Below are positions 1-12,060 of a stretch of 64,000 bases of DNA, one piece after another. This DNA comes from Cryptomeria japonica. Its lineage: Eukaryota > Streptophyta > Pinopsida > Cupressales > Cupressaceae. The DNA is taken from contig NC_081415.1 in assembly GCF_030272615.1 (NCBI RefSeq), positions 597,313,335-597,377,334 on the forward strand, read 5' to 3'. A program made the position numbers and the translations under genes. Every line of letters begins with the position of its first letter. The stretch's first letter is position 1. Below the pieces are notes generated by a model. It ran no database searches. It saw only the letters and a program-made list of their open reading frames with translations, and was not told the DNA's origin.

Positions 1-98
1 ATTTCATCCTTGGGTATATCTTTTGATGAGGATGATATGGGAGGTTCTTGTGAATGTTTGAAAGGTGTAGGAATAGATTCCATTAGAGAGTCATTTTT

Positions 99-1135
99 TT
101 AATGAGGGGATGAGCCATTGCTAGACATAGGTGTATGATTTCGACCTTTCTTAGAAAAATCACTCAAGGTTCTCTTTAAGAGCTTTGTAATAGAGCCACA
201 TTTCTTTGGAGATGAATTTGAATCCTTGTGAGGTGTTGACATGATTGTGTTTTGATTTTGAACTTGTTTAAAAGGGAATTGGTTTTGGTTTGGTGCTACG
301 TTTTGATTTTGAATTGGGTTTTGGTTGAATTGATTTGACATATTTGAAATTTGGCTTAGTGTGTGTTGCAACTTTTGTTTTTGAATTTGTGGTTGTAGTT
401 GTTGATACAAAGTTTGTTTCCGATACTTGATAGTTGGTTGAACAAATTATTGGTATTGTGTAGTTGGTTGATCATATTGTTGAACTTGCACCTTTGATTG
501 TGCTGGTTGGACACATTGGACTATTGGTTGTGTATGTTGTCATTGGTTGCGTTGGCTTGAAATATTGGATGATTGGTTGTTGTTGGATCCTTGGTTGTTG
601 TTTCAAGATTTGATTGAATGAGGTTTGATTGAATGAAGTTTGTCTTGGGATTTGGTCAAAATTTGTGCTTGTTGTTTGAAATTGTTTCATCATATCTATT
701 TGAGAGATGAGAGTTGGTATATTTGATCGTTCAATAAGAGCTTTTACATAAATTGGCTCAATGTTTGGATTTGGACCTGGAAATTTTCAAAGCATTTTCA
801 TCATTTGGGATCTAGACTCCGCACTATTTTGTCACTTTTTGATCAACGATCTCCATTTCTTGAGCGAGTTTCTCTTCTAGTTGTCGTATTTGGACACTTT
901 TTTCATCAGAAAAAGTTTGATCAACATTTCCTTGTTGTTGAGTTGGATAGAATTGTGATTTCCATGGATTAAAACTTGATTGCATTGTGTTATTCATTGG
1001 ACCAATCATCGGTTGATATGTCAAGCTTTGTTGCATCATAAGATCTTGGAATATTGTTTCAATGGATATGTCACTATGCAATGTTTTTGGGATTTTTGAT
1101 TTTTTGAAATGATAAAGATATGCAACTAAGTGCAA
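99..1135 (-). pseudogene. Gln/Asn/Pro-rich gag-like remnant
   Basis: Three successive open segments on the minus strand (824-1135, 472-693, 99-410) are separated by stops and frame changes and look like pieces of one decayed reading frame. The protein is rich in Gln, Asn, Pro, Ser and Thr. It starts with a short hydrophobic/basic stretch and has a small charged helix (RQLEEKLAQEMEIVDQ) near the end of the first segment. Low-complexity Q/P-rich N-termini are common in plant Ty3/gypsy gag proteins, and the intact gypsy-type gag at 36.5-39.5 kb has a similar Pro/Ser/Gln-rich first third. No zinc knuckle, protease or polymerase motif is visible; the element may continue left of position 1. The gag assignment is an inference from composition only. 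Confidence 0.35.
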
Positions 1136-2969
1136 TAATAATGCAACTTATATTTTTGTTGTTTTGGAATTTTTGGAATGACAAGGGTATGCAACTAAGT
1201 ACAACCTAGATGATTGACAATGCAACTTATGTTTTTGGTCTTTTTGAAGATTTTGGACAACCTTTTGAAATGAAAACCTAAAGACGTGAACCTTAGGAAA
1301 TAAAAATGAATTATAGACCTTAAAAGGACAAAGGACACAATGACAATAGGATAAATTGACAATGTCTCACCTATACGCTTGGATACTAAGCTAGGTTTGA
1401 CAAAATGATGTTGATGAAAAAATGACAAATGTTGGACAAGGTCAAGACTCCCTAACAATGACTTAGGATTTAATCTAAAGTTTTGATTTTTCAAGTTTGG
1501 AAAAACCTAATTTTGAGACTATTATGAAAGAGGATAATGATGATGACAATGATCTAGGGATATGAACCCAAGATATGATATGAAAATTACCTCAAAATGT
1601 GTTATGACTTGGAGATATGAAAAGATCAAGCTAAGAGAAGACTAGGGTTTGGACTATGCAATGCTAAAGCCAATGTGATATGGATATGTGAGGACCAATG
1701 AATTTAGAAATGCAAAATGCAACCTAAGCCAAGACCTAATTTTAGTATGACAATGATAATGCAAAAATGTCACCTAAGTGAAAACCTAGCTTGGGTATGA
1801 CAATAAAATGAAGACTTAGGGAAATGATTTTAAAACTAAGTGAAAAATGAGGATGCTAAAATGAAAGGTAATGTTTATGTGACCTAAAACCTAGGGTTTT
1901 AACTATGCAAAACCTAACCTAAGTTACATGAATTTTGAAACAAGGATTTCCAATGTTTTGACAAGCCATGTTCAAATGTTGGATGAATACTTGGACAAAA
2001 TTTGGAACTTTGTTTTGATTTGAAACTTGTGTTTGACTTGTTGGAATTTTTTTGAACTTTGATAACCAAGGTTGTTTATGACCACTTGTGAGAATTATTT
2101 TTGATTCACCTTTTGACAAGCATAGAAGACAAAATGTTTGTTTGACTTTGACACAAGACAATCATGCACCTTAGACAACAAATCTTAAGGCTAGAAAGGA
2201 AAATAGTTATTGGATCTCACTTGGTTTCCCAACTATGCCTACTCAAAGCGGATACTTAGATGCTTGACCCCATTTGCTCCACTCCACGACACTCACTTCT
2301 CTGGGGTAGCCAAGCATCAGTTCCCATGAAAACTCCCCATGGCGAACTTTGTATCTCTACTAAGAGCCGTAAGAATGTGAGATGTCATCAAAGGTCTGAC
2401 CTCTTATACCAACAAATAGAAGGTTTTTGGTCTCTAAGCACAAAGGTTTTTAGTCAAGGCATCCATTCGGGTGGTCATAATCAACAGTGCTTTCTACTTT
2501 GTTAAAGGAAGCCTCCTAGCCTATCGAGGTTACGCTCTATAGGTTTTCATGTACCACACAGACATTGAAAGAGACATAACATCATTATAACAACATGTAA
2601 CACTCATCGCTTGCGACTTTCATCACAAACACATTTATTTATAGTGGTTAGAAAGAGTTTGGCCTTAACTCATTACCACTTGGGTCGTTCCCTCTCACCA
2701 ATGCTTGTGTGGAGTGCTAGACAAATTGAGAGGTGGGCCCTCTAAAGGTAAACACACACACACACAAAATAAAATAAACATCGCAAACATGGCATTCTTT
2801 ATCCTTAAGAAATTCAAGTGTTCTCTACACTAAGGCAAACAATATTTTCTTCAAAATTTGCATGATATGAGTTCATTGATCCATTTGCATCCTAGTTAAT
2901 ATTAGATAAGGTTAATTCCACCTTAATTTGAAAAGGATTTGATCAATTTAAACCATTATTAAATGCAAG
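1136..2969. other. Non-coding, A-rich; no gene seen
   Basis: No reading frame with recognisable motifs. The stretch to about 2160 is A/G-rich with many short repeated phrases (ATGACAATG, CCTAAGTGAAAACC), as in a decayed retroelement leader. The part 2240-2560 is more GC-rich and could be an untranslated leader. An (AC)n microsatellite lies at 2752-2766. Confidence 0.4.
2752..2766. repeat. (AC)n microsatellite
   Basis: About 7.5 uninterrupted AC dinucleotides, read directly. Confidence 0.9.
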
Positions 2970-3240
2970 TTGTTGTTCATTTTAAACCCTTTGCATGCAT
3001 AAAATCTAAAATTTATTGTTGTTCTTTGATCCAAATCCTATTTAAGACTATGTGAGATTTGTAGAGTTCATTCAAACCTCCTAATTAAGCTATGCTAAGA
3101 GTTGTTATTCATTAAAACTTCATAATTAGGGTATGTGAAAAATTGGTGTTCATTAAAACCTCCTAATTAAACTTTGTGAATATTTGTTGTTCATTAAAAC
3201 CTCCTAATTAAACAATCTGAAGAGTTGTTGTTCATTGCAT
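2970..3240. repeat. 41-bp tandem array (with degenerate 45-46-bp units)
   Basis: The phrase TTCATTAAAACCTCCTAATT recurs with TTCATT at 3067, 3108, 3149, 3190 and 3231, an exact 41-bp period. Two more diverged units upstream (TTC at 2976 and 3022) are spaced 45-46 bp. Each unit ends in a GTTGTT-like tract. The array runs directly into the 31-bp array. It has no coding sense. Confidence 0.85.
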
Positions 3241-3309
3241 GTTAATAAATCTTGCATAAATCATTGTTTAGACTCTGTAAAGCCCACATGCAACATTAGA
3301 TCCTCTCAT

Positions 3310-3541
3310 AAAACCTGCATGCAACAACAAATTAGTGCAAAAAACTTGCATGCAACAACGGATTACTCCAAAAAAATTGCATGCAACAATAGATTACTAC
3401 AAAAAACCTGCATGCAACAATAGATTATTGAAAAAAACTTGCATGCAACAAGAGATTAGTGAAGAAAACCTGCATGCAAAAAATTGATCAACACATAAAA
3501 ATTGCATGCAAACATAAATCAATATCTAAAACCTGCATGTA
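3310..3541. repeat. 31-bp tandem array, one GCATGC palindrome per unit
   Basis: GCATGC begins at 3317, 3348, 3379, 3410, 3441 and 3472, exactly 31 bp apart; further units start at 3504 and 3534 (the last reads GCATGT). The unit is roughly CYTGCATGCAACAA followed by an AT-rich spacer ending in AAAAA. A 62-codon open frame through the array is a by-product of the repeat and not a gene. Confidence 0.9.
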
Positions 3542-4570
3542 AATATTAGACTCACAAAATTATCAAATTTAATGTGATTCACATCAAGTTCACCAAGAAA
3601 TGTAAATAGGAAAATGGGAAAACACATCAAAGCCTAAGTTATGCAACCACAAAACATAAAAAGCTAAGAAATTAATCCTAATACATTCAATGAAAGAAGG
3701 AAAGACAAGATTTCAAAACAAAAGCACAAACCATATGTAAAAATATCCTTCCTTGACCTCCATTGTTTCTCTTTTTCCTTCAAATGTGTTGTGGATCTCA
3801 CCTACAAAATGCAAGTGTGATAGAAGCAAGATGATAGCAAAATCGCCAGCGTGAGGATACTTGAGATGTGGTTGTTAAAAATGAGCAATGTGAACTCATT
3901 TTATAGAAAAAATGGGATTGATTGGATAACTAAGATTGATTTTGATTTGAGACTGAAAATAATCAATAGGTGAGATTGAATGCATAACAAAGCTACCATT
4001 CAAGGAAGGATGAAGATAGAAGAAATCAAATGAGAATAAATAATAAAATCATTAATTATCTTCTCATAAATACCAAATTAGCAAGTTGAAGAGATAAGGG
4101 AGACATAAATTAGAAAGTGGAAGAGATAAGTGGGGTCATAAATAAATAAATAAAATTTATTTATTTCACCCACACATGGTAATTAAATAAATTAAAAATT
4201 GATTTAATTAGAATAATCTGGAGAAGGGGATTAAATAATTAAAATAATTATTTAATCAAAGAAGAATAGTTAGGATTAGTCGATTAAGGTCAAGATTAAT
4301 TGATTAGAAAGAGACAATGATGAACATTGATTAAATAATGAAGATTATTTAATTAATGGTTGAGAAGAACAATAATTAAATAATTAATTAATAATTATTT
4401 AATTATAGGAAATTAGAAGAAGAAAATTAGTACTAATTAAATAATTAAAATTATTTAATCAGTTTAGATGAAAAAGGTTAGTGAAAAGTGTCATCGAAGA
4501 CTTGTGACAATTTTTAGTGTCTACACCCATATACTCTTGGAATTTGCTCTAAAATCACAATATCTTGTTT
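3542..4570. other. Non-coding; AT-rich tract at 4140-4465
   Basis: No gene seen. From about 4140 to 4465 the sequence is dominated by interleaved AATAATTAAAT / ATTTAATTA phrases with many short self-complementary pieces. A short open frame at 4468-4698 overlaps the hairpin module and has no recognisable motif. Confidence 0.5.
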
Positions 4571-4664
4571 CCCCGAAAATTTGGCGAAAAAGTTGGTCGG
4601 ACCTTGTGTTCGGACCAAGTAGCTACCTAGTTGGTCCCGACTTTTTCTCCCTGAATTTCGGGAG
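4571..4664. repeat. Large imperfect hairpin module (copy 1)
   Basis: The left arm 4571-4603 carries CCCGAAAATTT, AAAAAGTTGG and CGGACC. The right arm 4633-4664 carries GGTCCCGACTTTTT and GAATTTCGGGAG. The arms are complementary over most of their length around a ~29-base loop. The same order of blocks occurs in the leader and LTRs of the gypsy-type element (39561-39645, 40184-40268, 34398-34475, 40987-41067), so this is probably the LTR or leader of a related element whose gag remnant may be the one at 99-1135. Confidence 0.6.
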
Positions 4665-6211
4665 CATTTTTTGGCAATATTTTAATAATAAATTCTAGGA
4701 GATTGGTGGAAAATATTATTTCTAGGTCTGCCTATGACTCAAAACAAAGTAAGGGTTTCATACATAAAGCCTTCCTTTCCTCATTTGAAGGATCCAAGAT
4801 CTAGTGATTGAAGGAGCCTCTTGTCAAGTGAAAGTGTAGGTTATGTGAAGTCTACAACAACAAATCAAGCATTCATCAAGAATTTATCAAGCCTTCATCA
4901 ATCATCTTCATCAAGCCTTCATCAATTATCTTCAACATCAAGCTTTGAAGACATTGAAGAATAATAGGAGATCACTGACTGTTGATTGGCTTGTACCTCT
5001 CCCTTAGGGTTTGGTATGGTTTCATGTTATTTTCATGTCTTTGTATGAGCTTCATAACATTAATTTTCATATGTATAATCATGCCTTAGATCCATTATTG
5101 CATTTGTGATTTGAAGCATTTACATTTATAATCATTTAGGGTTTTCTCTCCAAAGTGTAGGGTAAAACTCTAGATTTACTTTCTTGTTCATTTAGGATCT
5201 TGCATACAGACAAGATTCTTGCACACACATTTTCAATACATAATTGACTATTTGTGGAGGTGGAAACCAACAAAACAAGGGGTTTGACTAAGGCAAAACT
5301 CTATATAGCCACTTAGACCCCCTTTTTCAAGTTGCAGATGCAGGTATAGGGATTTAGCGGACGCATGATTTTTGGAACTGACAGATCACACAAGTGCATA
5401 CTTAAGGATAGAGCTAGGTCTCAAATTTTTGAGACCAAAGTGTGGCACCCTGGTCCCCTTCATTTTTTCAATTTTTGTGGCTAGTTCATCATATCAGACC
5501 TTTAGAACCTGATTCCCAGAACTACAACAAGTTGTAGTATCATGGACCAAACATCTAGCACCTTGGTCATGCCTAGTCAGCTCCAAATTTTAGTGATAGG
5601 TGCACATTTGGATTTCCCTCCTTGTTCTGTACTCAGTTTCTCAGTTCTAGTTTGAGTCATTTTCCACATTTTTAGTTTATGTTTGCTTCATTGTTCATCT
5701 CCTAGCATAGTTGGTTATTGCATCACATTTTGCACATCTCCTCTTCATTACAACAAATGAATAGAATCCCTAAGAGATATTCCTTGACCCTCTCTCTCTC
5801 TTACAAGAAGTGGTCAAAGTGAAATATCTCCCTAGGCTCTTTTGTATTACAATGTGTACATGAGAGTGGAATTAAATCTTAGCTACTTGGTTCCATTTTT
5901 ATGCATCACATTATTATTTAAAATAGAATTTTATTTGATACAATGTTTTGTGATATATGATGAGGTACTAATAAAAAATTTGTTTACATTTTTTAGTACA
6001 AATGTAAGAGTAGATTGATCTTATAGATTAAATTTCCAACATAGAGGGGGTAGTGAGAGTTGACTTTAAGACACAACTGATAACTAATGATTTTTTAGTC
6101 TATTGTATAGATACAATCTATGTATGAGAAATACCAAATCTGGGAGATCTAGAAGGATATAGATATGACAACACTTTCTCCAAACAAATGTCAAAGAGCA
6201 TCAACTTGGTG
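4665..6211. other. Non-coding; no gene seen
   Basis: No convincing reading frame. A small run of CATCAAGCCTTCATCAAT-like tandem units lies at about 4865-4945. The remainder looks like decayed LTR or leader DNA (e.g. the AGGGATTTAGCGGACGC region near 5350), without boundaries I can define. Confidence 0.4.
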
Positions 6212-7441
6212 TAGGCTATTAGACGCGTGAATAATGTTGTCATTGATGTCAAACCAGTCATCCGATTTTGGACTAGACAATGTTTGAGGCCTAGATATTA
6301 GTTTAAATATTATGGATGTTATAGATGTATGCAGTCTATATGAATGTGTAGTTCAGATGTTATGGTGTGCAATTTAGATGTTGCAGTTTTGATCAGAAGT
6401 TATTATGCAGCATGGACAACTCTGGAAGATGAGTTTTGTGGATTCATTGAGTTCTCATTGATCTCGGTATCCTAGTGTTAGGAGTTCTTAATGATCCCAG
6501 TGTTAGCAGCATTGGTAATTATCATATGTATTTCTTCAAGCTTTGTGTTGCAATTTCCTTGGTTCGTGTGGAGTCTACTTTTTGGAGATATTAGGATTGA
6601 TCTTGAGATAATGGGTCAGTATTCTTGGGTTTGGATGACACATCCCCTTTCCAATAATCTCAATATATGCACTGATAATCAGAGTATGAAAAGGAAGCAT
6701 GTAGAAATCTTGCAGAGGCAAACATGATCATGTTTGTAACGTGTTGGGCTTGGTCAACACACTATTTTGTATCTGTATCCTCTGATATATATACATATAC
6801 ATATGAAGAGGTATGACCAATAAAAAACAAGTGAGCAAGTGTGAATGTGGAAGTGAGTGATGTGTGAAAGATAGTTGGCAACGAAGATAGTAGAGTATGT
6901 GAAGTGTGAGTTGTCAACAACAAAGGGAATTAGTGTTGTAGTAGTCCTTTATTGGACCTATTGCAGTACATTTGTATAGAGATCTCTAATCGGATCTACT
7001 ATAGAGTTTTATATTTGTAATCTGAGCTTATACTTGGAACTAATCCCATGCATTTGGAGATAGAAACCTTTTCAGTTAAACCTTTTGAGTTGCAGTGAGC
7101 ATTTCGATAGCTACCCATATTTTATATATCTCTAGTGAGCAGTCGAGCAGTGAGCCACCTGACAATGAGACACCCCTTTGTAAACTAAAATATAACTAGT
7201 TATATTCACCTAAGAGTTAACACTCTCCATGGTTTTTCCCATTTGGGTTTTTCACGTATAAAATCTAGTGTTTATTTTGTGGTTGTGTTCTTCATGTCTA
7301 TTATGTATTAACTACTTTATATAATCAAGTATGTAACTTGTTAATAGTTATAACTGGATGAAGAGTTTATTGTTTTTAAATTTGTGGGAATACTGATTCA
7401 CCTCCCCTCTCAGTATTCTGGTGCTTTCAACTTGATCAACA
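6212..7441 (+). repeat. copia-A 5' LTR
   Basis: The 3' end is fixed by ...GATCAACA directly before the PBS-like ATTGGCATAAGATC. The start is approximate: TTGTCATTGATGTC at about 6238 matches the start zone of the copia-3 LTR. A TATATATACATATAC stretch near 6786 may hold the promoter. The CCATGGTTTTTCCC block (about 7228) and the terminal hairpin (7388-7418) are shared with the other copia LTRs here. Confidence 0.6.
7388..7418 (+). other. PBS-proximal LTR hairpin, copia-A
   Basis: The 9-bp perfect inverted repeat GAATACTGA / TCAGTATTC encloses the loop TTCACCTCCCCTC. It lies 24 nt upstream of the PBS. Hairpins of the same layout but different stem sequence occur in every copia LTR of the window. 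Confidence 0.85.
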
Positions 7442-7455
7442 ATTGGCATAAGATC
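7442..7455 (+). other. Degenerate primer-binding site (tRNA-iMet type)
   Basis: ATTGGCATAAGATC stands where intact copies read ATTGGTATCAGAGC, immediately after the LTR 3' CA. Confidence 0.65.
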
Positions 7456-7513
7456 TTTGGTCCCTTGCTTGGAAAGCTTAACTGCTTGAGGGAGATCGGT
7501 ATTGGTTGAGTAA

Positions 7514-8565
7514 TGGCACCTATATGCTTGGTAGAAGATTTCCAGATGGGTGAAGATTTGAAGACAGCTCTTGAAGATTTAGAAAGCGTTGAATCAGAGA
7601 ATTAAGAATATAAGGAAAATGTGAAGATAGAAAATGAATGTGTGTAGAAGCTGAGAGAGAAAATTCAAAAGTTCAATTTAAGACATAAGGAGGTTAACAA
7701 TCATTTGAAACAGGTGAATTAGACTATTAAAGATATCATGTAGAAGATTGAGGAAAAGGACAAGATAGAGCAGCTCCTGAAAGAGAAATCAAAGCTAAAG
7801 TCTGAGGAAAGTGAAAAGCTTTAAGAAGAGGTGAAGAACCTGAAGGCATATAATAAGATCCTTGACAACAGTAAGCTCCTGGAAGATCTGATTAGTATGA
7901 AGTAAGGTAATTCAAATAGAACCAAACTTGGTTTCCAAATCAGTATGTGCCCTAATCAAAATGATATTTAAAGAAGAAAATAAAGAAGTCAAAGCTGAAG
8001 TAGAGAAGAAGCCAGAAGATGAGAAGAAATATCAGAATCAAAAATCAAATGCAAGAAGAGCACTGGTTTGATAGCCTAATGCACAAAGGTACCCATCCTT
8101 TAATGGCTATTGTTTTAAATGAAATAAATTTGGATAGAAGGCAATAAAGTATAGAATAATTCAATGTTATAGTTGCAAGATGTTTGGACATAAAGCAAGT
8201 CTTTGTAGGAATCATGTTGCGAATTAGAATTGTAATCCTATTGTTGGAAACAAGAAGAGTTACAACTTTCATTGATACTGTTACATTTGAAATAACTATG
8301 GACATAGGGCCAGTCACTACAGATAAAAATCAAACTCGGTAAGATCTGAGAGGAAGATTGTTGGTTGTTTCACATGCAAGCAAATTGCACATTATGCTAA
8401 TCAATGCAGGAATGGAAATGAGGAAAAGTATGTTAAGAAGAATGTGATGAAGAATGATGAATCAAATAAAAAGGAAAATTTAGTCTGGAGAAAGAAGAAT
8501 GAGAATAAAGGAAGTGATCATGAAGTACTGGAATCTAGTGTAGACACCCCTTCCTCTAGTAATTA
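7514..8565 (+). pseudogene. copia-A ORF1: coiled coil plus CCHC knuckles
   Basis: Reading from ATG at 7514 gives a highly charged heptad-type coiled coil (EDLKTALEDLE, LREKIQKFNL, KDKIEQLLKEKSKLKSEESE) broken by several stops. It is followed at about 8110-8420 by a row of zinc-knuckle-like motifs: CYSCKMFGHKASLC, CYICNNYGHRASHY and CFTCKQIAHYANQC, plus a more decayed first one. The second lacks its final Cys and the third has A for G before His. Such knuckles bind nucleic acid in gag nucleocapsids, so this is presumably the gag analogue of a pol-less element. Copia-3 ORF1 (59370-60456) has the same architecture. Confidence 0.65.
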
Positions 8566-8855
8566 AGCTTAGAGCTTTGGGTTAGGGGGAGTTTTTAATC
8601 TAAAATAAAAATCTTCTATTGTCCCCATTTGAATTGATCATGTCACTAATCTGGCATGATAGTGCTTGAGTGGTATCTGGTAATCAGAGGAATCTTGATG
8701 ACATCATCGAAAATATAGTTCTTGGTGGAAAAACCCTAATGGAGTATCTTTAGCAAGATAAGTATCAGTTTTGAGTTCATTTCTTACACATTAGTTATTT
8801 TCTTGAGAATATTGCGAATAGTAGAGCAGTAGCAGAGTGAACAACAACAACAATA

Positions 8856-9216
8856 ATGAAAGAAAAATTGATCATCGGAGAATCTAGTAGCGAGGAATTT
8901 CAATCTATGGACAAGGTGCTCCTGGATGAGTTCAACCTGGAAAAGATCAGAGTTGTTAAAGAAGGTTTGAAGGATGTTGAGTTGGATATGGACAAAGAGT
9001 TGGAAGGAAAAGGTATAAATCTATGGACCAAATTCCCTTAGTTCGATAATGTAGAGGTTATCAGGGTAATTCTTATCCGTGTGTCAGATAATTGTATTAT
9101 ATTGGACAAACCCTATCCAATCACAAAGGAAATAATTTCTAGGGTCACTAGCTTTTGAGACAGTGTAGAAGTTCCAACAAAGAAGTCAATCTTGAATAGA
9201 GAAGTGGAAGCTCTAG
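8856..9216 (+). pseudogene. copia-A ORF2, N-terminal part
   Basis: ATG at 8856 follows an ACAACAACAACAATA tract. The frame reads through LDEFNLEKIRVVKEGL to an in-frame TAG at 9039-9041, then continues as FDNVEVIRVILIRVSDN and KPYPITKEIISRVTS. The last block matches copia-3 ORF2 (RPYKITKEAIKAITSL). The part from 8929 to 9216 is repeated at 21785-22072, including the TAG. Function unknown: no pol or gag motif, no zinc finger. The order strand, short loop, (I)TKE helix, TSL faintly recalls the plant mobile domain / plant transposon protein families, but that is only a suggestion. Confidence 0.5.
8929..9216 (+). repeat. Left copy of 285-bp direct duplication
   Basis: About 93% identical by eye to 21785-22072, same orientation, including a shared premature TAG. 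The two copies bracket 12.6 kb of unrelated DNA. Confidence 0.85.
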
Positions 9217-9387
9217 GGAAAACTTTAAGACACCCCCCCTTGGACAAGGTGTAAAAACCTAGCGAAAGGTGTATAATTGCAGAGGAAAATTTAAATTTTA
9301 CTGGCAAAATTTTGCGATTTACAGAGAAAAAATAATAATCTCCATTGGCGAATCATTCATGATCGCTCAAAGTTTGTGAAAAATCCA

Positions 9388-9650
9388 GGCGAATTGTAAA
9401 GTTTTTAAAACCAAAAAAATATTTGCATGGGTGAATTGTAATGATTTTAAAACCAGAAAAAATATTTGCATTGGCGATTTCAACCTATTTTCAAACCATA
9501 AAAAAAAATATTTGCAATTTCAACCTATTTTCAAACCATTAAAAAAATACATTGGCAATTTCAACCTATTTTCAAATCATAAAAAAAAAAATATTGAAAA
9601 AAATATTGGCGATTTCAACCTTTTTCCAAAACGTAAAAAAAATATATTGG
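9388..9650. repeat. 40-54-bp tandem array with TTGGCGATTTCAACC core
   Basis: Units begin GGCGAATTG at 9389 and GTGAATTG at 9431, then CAACC at 9476, 9481, 9521, 9562 and 9616. Each has an A-rich tract (ACCATAAAAAAAAT) and most a GGCGA/GGCAA core. The same TTGGCGA word recurs at 9345, 16820 and 21542. Confidence 0.75.
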
Positions 9651-10440
9651 CACCTCAGCAATCCCCATCAAGTCATTAAAACACGTGGTACACAGTCGTC
9701 AACTCTCTGCCTGAAAGACTACTCATTAGAAAATCTCATGACCTAGCAACAAGCCCTTATGACTCTATCTCCAACTCGCAAGTTGAAAATGCTAAGCCTT
9801 CATAACCTCAAGATCTAGCGACTGAGAGAAACTGAACTGCCACTCGCCAATTCTCGACCACAAAATGTTAAGTCCTCGTCACTGCAACGACTTGGAGATA
9901 GTGGTAACTTTAACCCTTGTCGCGTACTCACCAACATAAAACTGTTTATCTCTTAACCACTAGCACTTCGCTCGCAAGCTCGCGGCTTGATCAGGTCTTT
10001 AGACATTTAACTTGATGAGCTGGCGATAACCATAAAACTTAACCACAAATTGTCTAGTCCCTAGCTCGTGACCTAAAAATGCTAACATTAAACAAACATG
10101 AGAGCTAGCAACAAATATATGAAATGAGTTACTCGCTAACTCTCATGGCTATAATGTATGACTTTAGATCAGCTCGAGACCTCGTGACCAAAGCAATTTC
10201 ATTAACAATCTCCAGCTCAGTAACATAAAACGCTAACACCCAAAAAGATAGAGACCTCACGATGTAAACACAAACCAACTTGTTGCCAGCTCATGGCTTG
10301 ATCACATCTTTATACATTTTACCTCGCGAGCTGGCGATAACCATAAAAAATAACCACAAACTATTTGGTCGCTAGCTCGTGACCTAAAAATGCTAACATT
10401 AAACAAACATGAGAGCTAGCAACAACTGTGGTGGCAAGCT
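9651..10440. repeat. GCGAG/CTCGC quasi-palindrome cluster, left
   Basis: Dense short words such as CTCGCAAG, GAGCTGGCGATAACC, CTCGTGACC and ACTCGCTAACTC, many being imperfect palindromes of the type GCGAGyTnGCGA. There is an internal duplication: 9983-10118 resembles 10294-10432. Its 10130-10290 part matches 17708-17870 in direct orientation, so this cluster and the one at 16818-17920 may be diverged direct terminal repeats or subterminal binding-site clusters of one element. Confidence 0.6.
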
Positions 10441-12060
10441 AATATGTACGAGGAATTTTTAAGGCTTGGATGCCGACTCATTCCTAAGGGACTAGTTTGA
10501 AGGTTTCTCCTGAGTCGAGGTTGATTAGACAAGTGAGGACAATGGTTTCAGAGGCATAAAAGGATTGGATAGCTTCTGAGTTAGAGATGGGAGATCACGG
10601 ATTTCTCTGAGAATCAGAGGTTTCTTATTGTCAAGGATTCTGAAGTAGAATTTGTACAATCAAGGAGGAATAAAATCAGAACAAAATCATTCACATAAGA
10701 TGAGCCTTCACAGGATGTAGTGGATTTGATAGGCATGACTTCCAGAGTCTAGAGTCATGTTGTAAAGCACCAAAACGATGATTTTTCATGTGAATGAGCA
10801 TCACCAGATGAAGTGTTAAAAAGTTATAAATACAATGGAGTAGTGAATTAATTGGTAGAAGAGAAAAGAAACCTTTTTCATTTTTTGAGAGTGGTTTTTT
10901 CCTTAGAAAAGAAGATGATGTTTAAGCAGGATCGTGCGTGGAGTTGTTGTGTGCTCTGTGATACCAAATGGGTGTTTTTTTGTTTTCTCCTTTGTGAGTT
11001 TGTTTATTGTTAGAGGGGTTGTGAAAGTGAGAAGGATTTCCAAAGGGGGTGTGAAAGCCTTTTCTTATCAAGAAAGGCCACGCATGGCACATCCTCTACT
11101 TCTACTCTGCCATAGGATGGCATGGCATTTGAAGAAGGAGCCCACAGAAGAATGAAAGAAGGATTTGTTTGGGTGGGGAGTGGTAGCCAGTCATCTTTGT
11201 GATGACATGGAAGTTGTGACCCCTCCCCAACATATTACGTTTACCCTAAATCTCTTGTTTCCACTTTTCCTGATCTTGGGCATGAAGGCTTGAGCTCCTC
11301 TTTCCATTTTCTCTATTCCTGAGCATGAAGGCTGAAGCTCCTCCTGTATTTTAATTTTTAGGGGTGACTTTACTTCTTTCCAGGTCCTAGTAGCCCTTCC
11401 GAGAAGGGAAATGATCTATTGGACGGAACGTAACATCTTACGTTCCATCTGAAGGCATCAAGGTGATAATGGCATGGCTCAAGTAGTTTTGCTTCTGAAA
11501 ATTTTGATTCACGACCAACGCATGGATAAAGAATATTTTTGTAACAAAATTTTGCATATGGCCTTTTAGGCCTTATTGCTAAGAGTAAATGTTCTGTTGA
11601 CATGTGTCTCTTGGCCTGAAGCTTGTTGCTCCCTTTTCTTCTATAAAAAGGGAAATCAAGGCCATGTAAAGGGTTCCTTTTGGGGGGGTCTCTTGAGGGT
11701 TCTGAGATTTTGGTGCCTTTGGGGTTCCTTTTCTAGTTCCAGTAGTGATTCTAGACTCTAGGTGAAGGGAGCAAGTTGTATAGTCATTTATAGAGAAAAT
11801 GAAAAGCATTTAGTGTCAAGCTTTGTGTAGGTTCTTGAAGGAGTTATATATAAATTTATTTTGTGATGGAAGTAGTAATTTTATTCAATAGAAATTAAAT
11901 TCTGATCTATTTCTTTTCGATGTATAATTCTATCTCTTTCAAATGATCAGAATCATGAGTTTTTTCATTTGTTGCATTGTTATGGTGTATGCAATTTTTC
12001 ATTTAATGCTTCCTATTATGCCCAGGAATGTATAATTTCTATTAGTCTGGAATCATATTA
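10441..12060 (+). repeat. Possible solo LTR or promoter-bearing repeat
   Basis: No credible gene. Features that resemble an LTR are a TATA box TATAAAAAG at 11642-11650 in a GGG-rich context, an A/T-rich 3' part with AATAGAAATTAAA near 11888, and a perfect hairpin at 11425-11446. A 43-bp direct repeat (CATGAAGGCT at 11281 and 11324) lies upstream. I could not find terminal TG/CA boundaries or a target duplication, so the class is uncertain. Confidence 0.3.
11425..11446. other. Perfect 9-bp stem-loop
   Basis: GGAACGTAA, loop CATC, TTACGTTCC. ACGT-core arms of this kind are typical bZIP-type binding words, and the TATA box follows about 200 bp downstream; a regulatory role is an inference. Confidence 0.7.

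Noticed and set aside
3235-3423. 62-codon open frame with KNLHATTD-like repeats
   Set aside because: It is the translation of the 31-bp tandem array; no start context or homology.
2970-3541. CRISPR-like array
   Set aside because: Units are contiguous tandem repeats without unique spacers, in a plant nuclear context.
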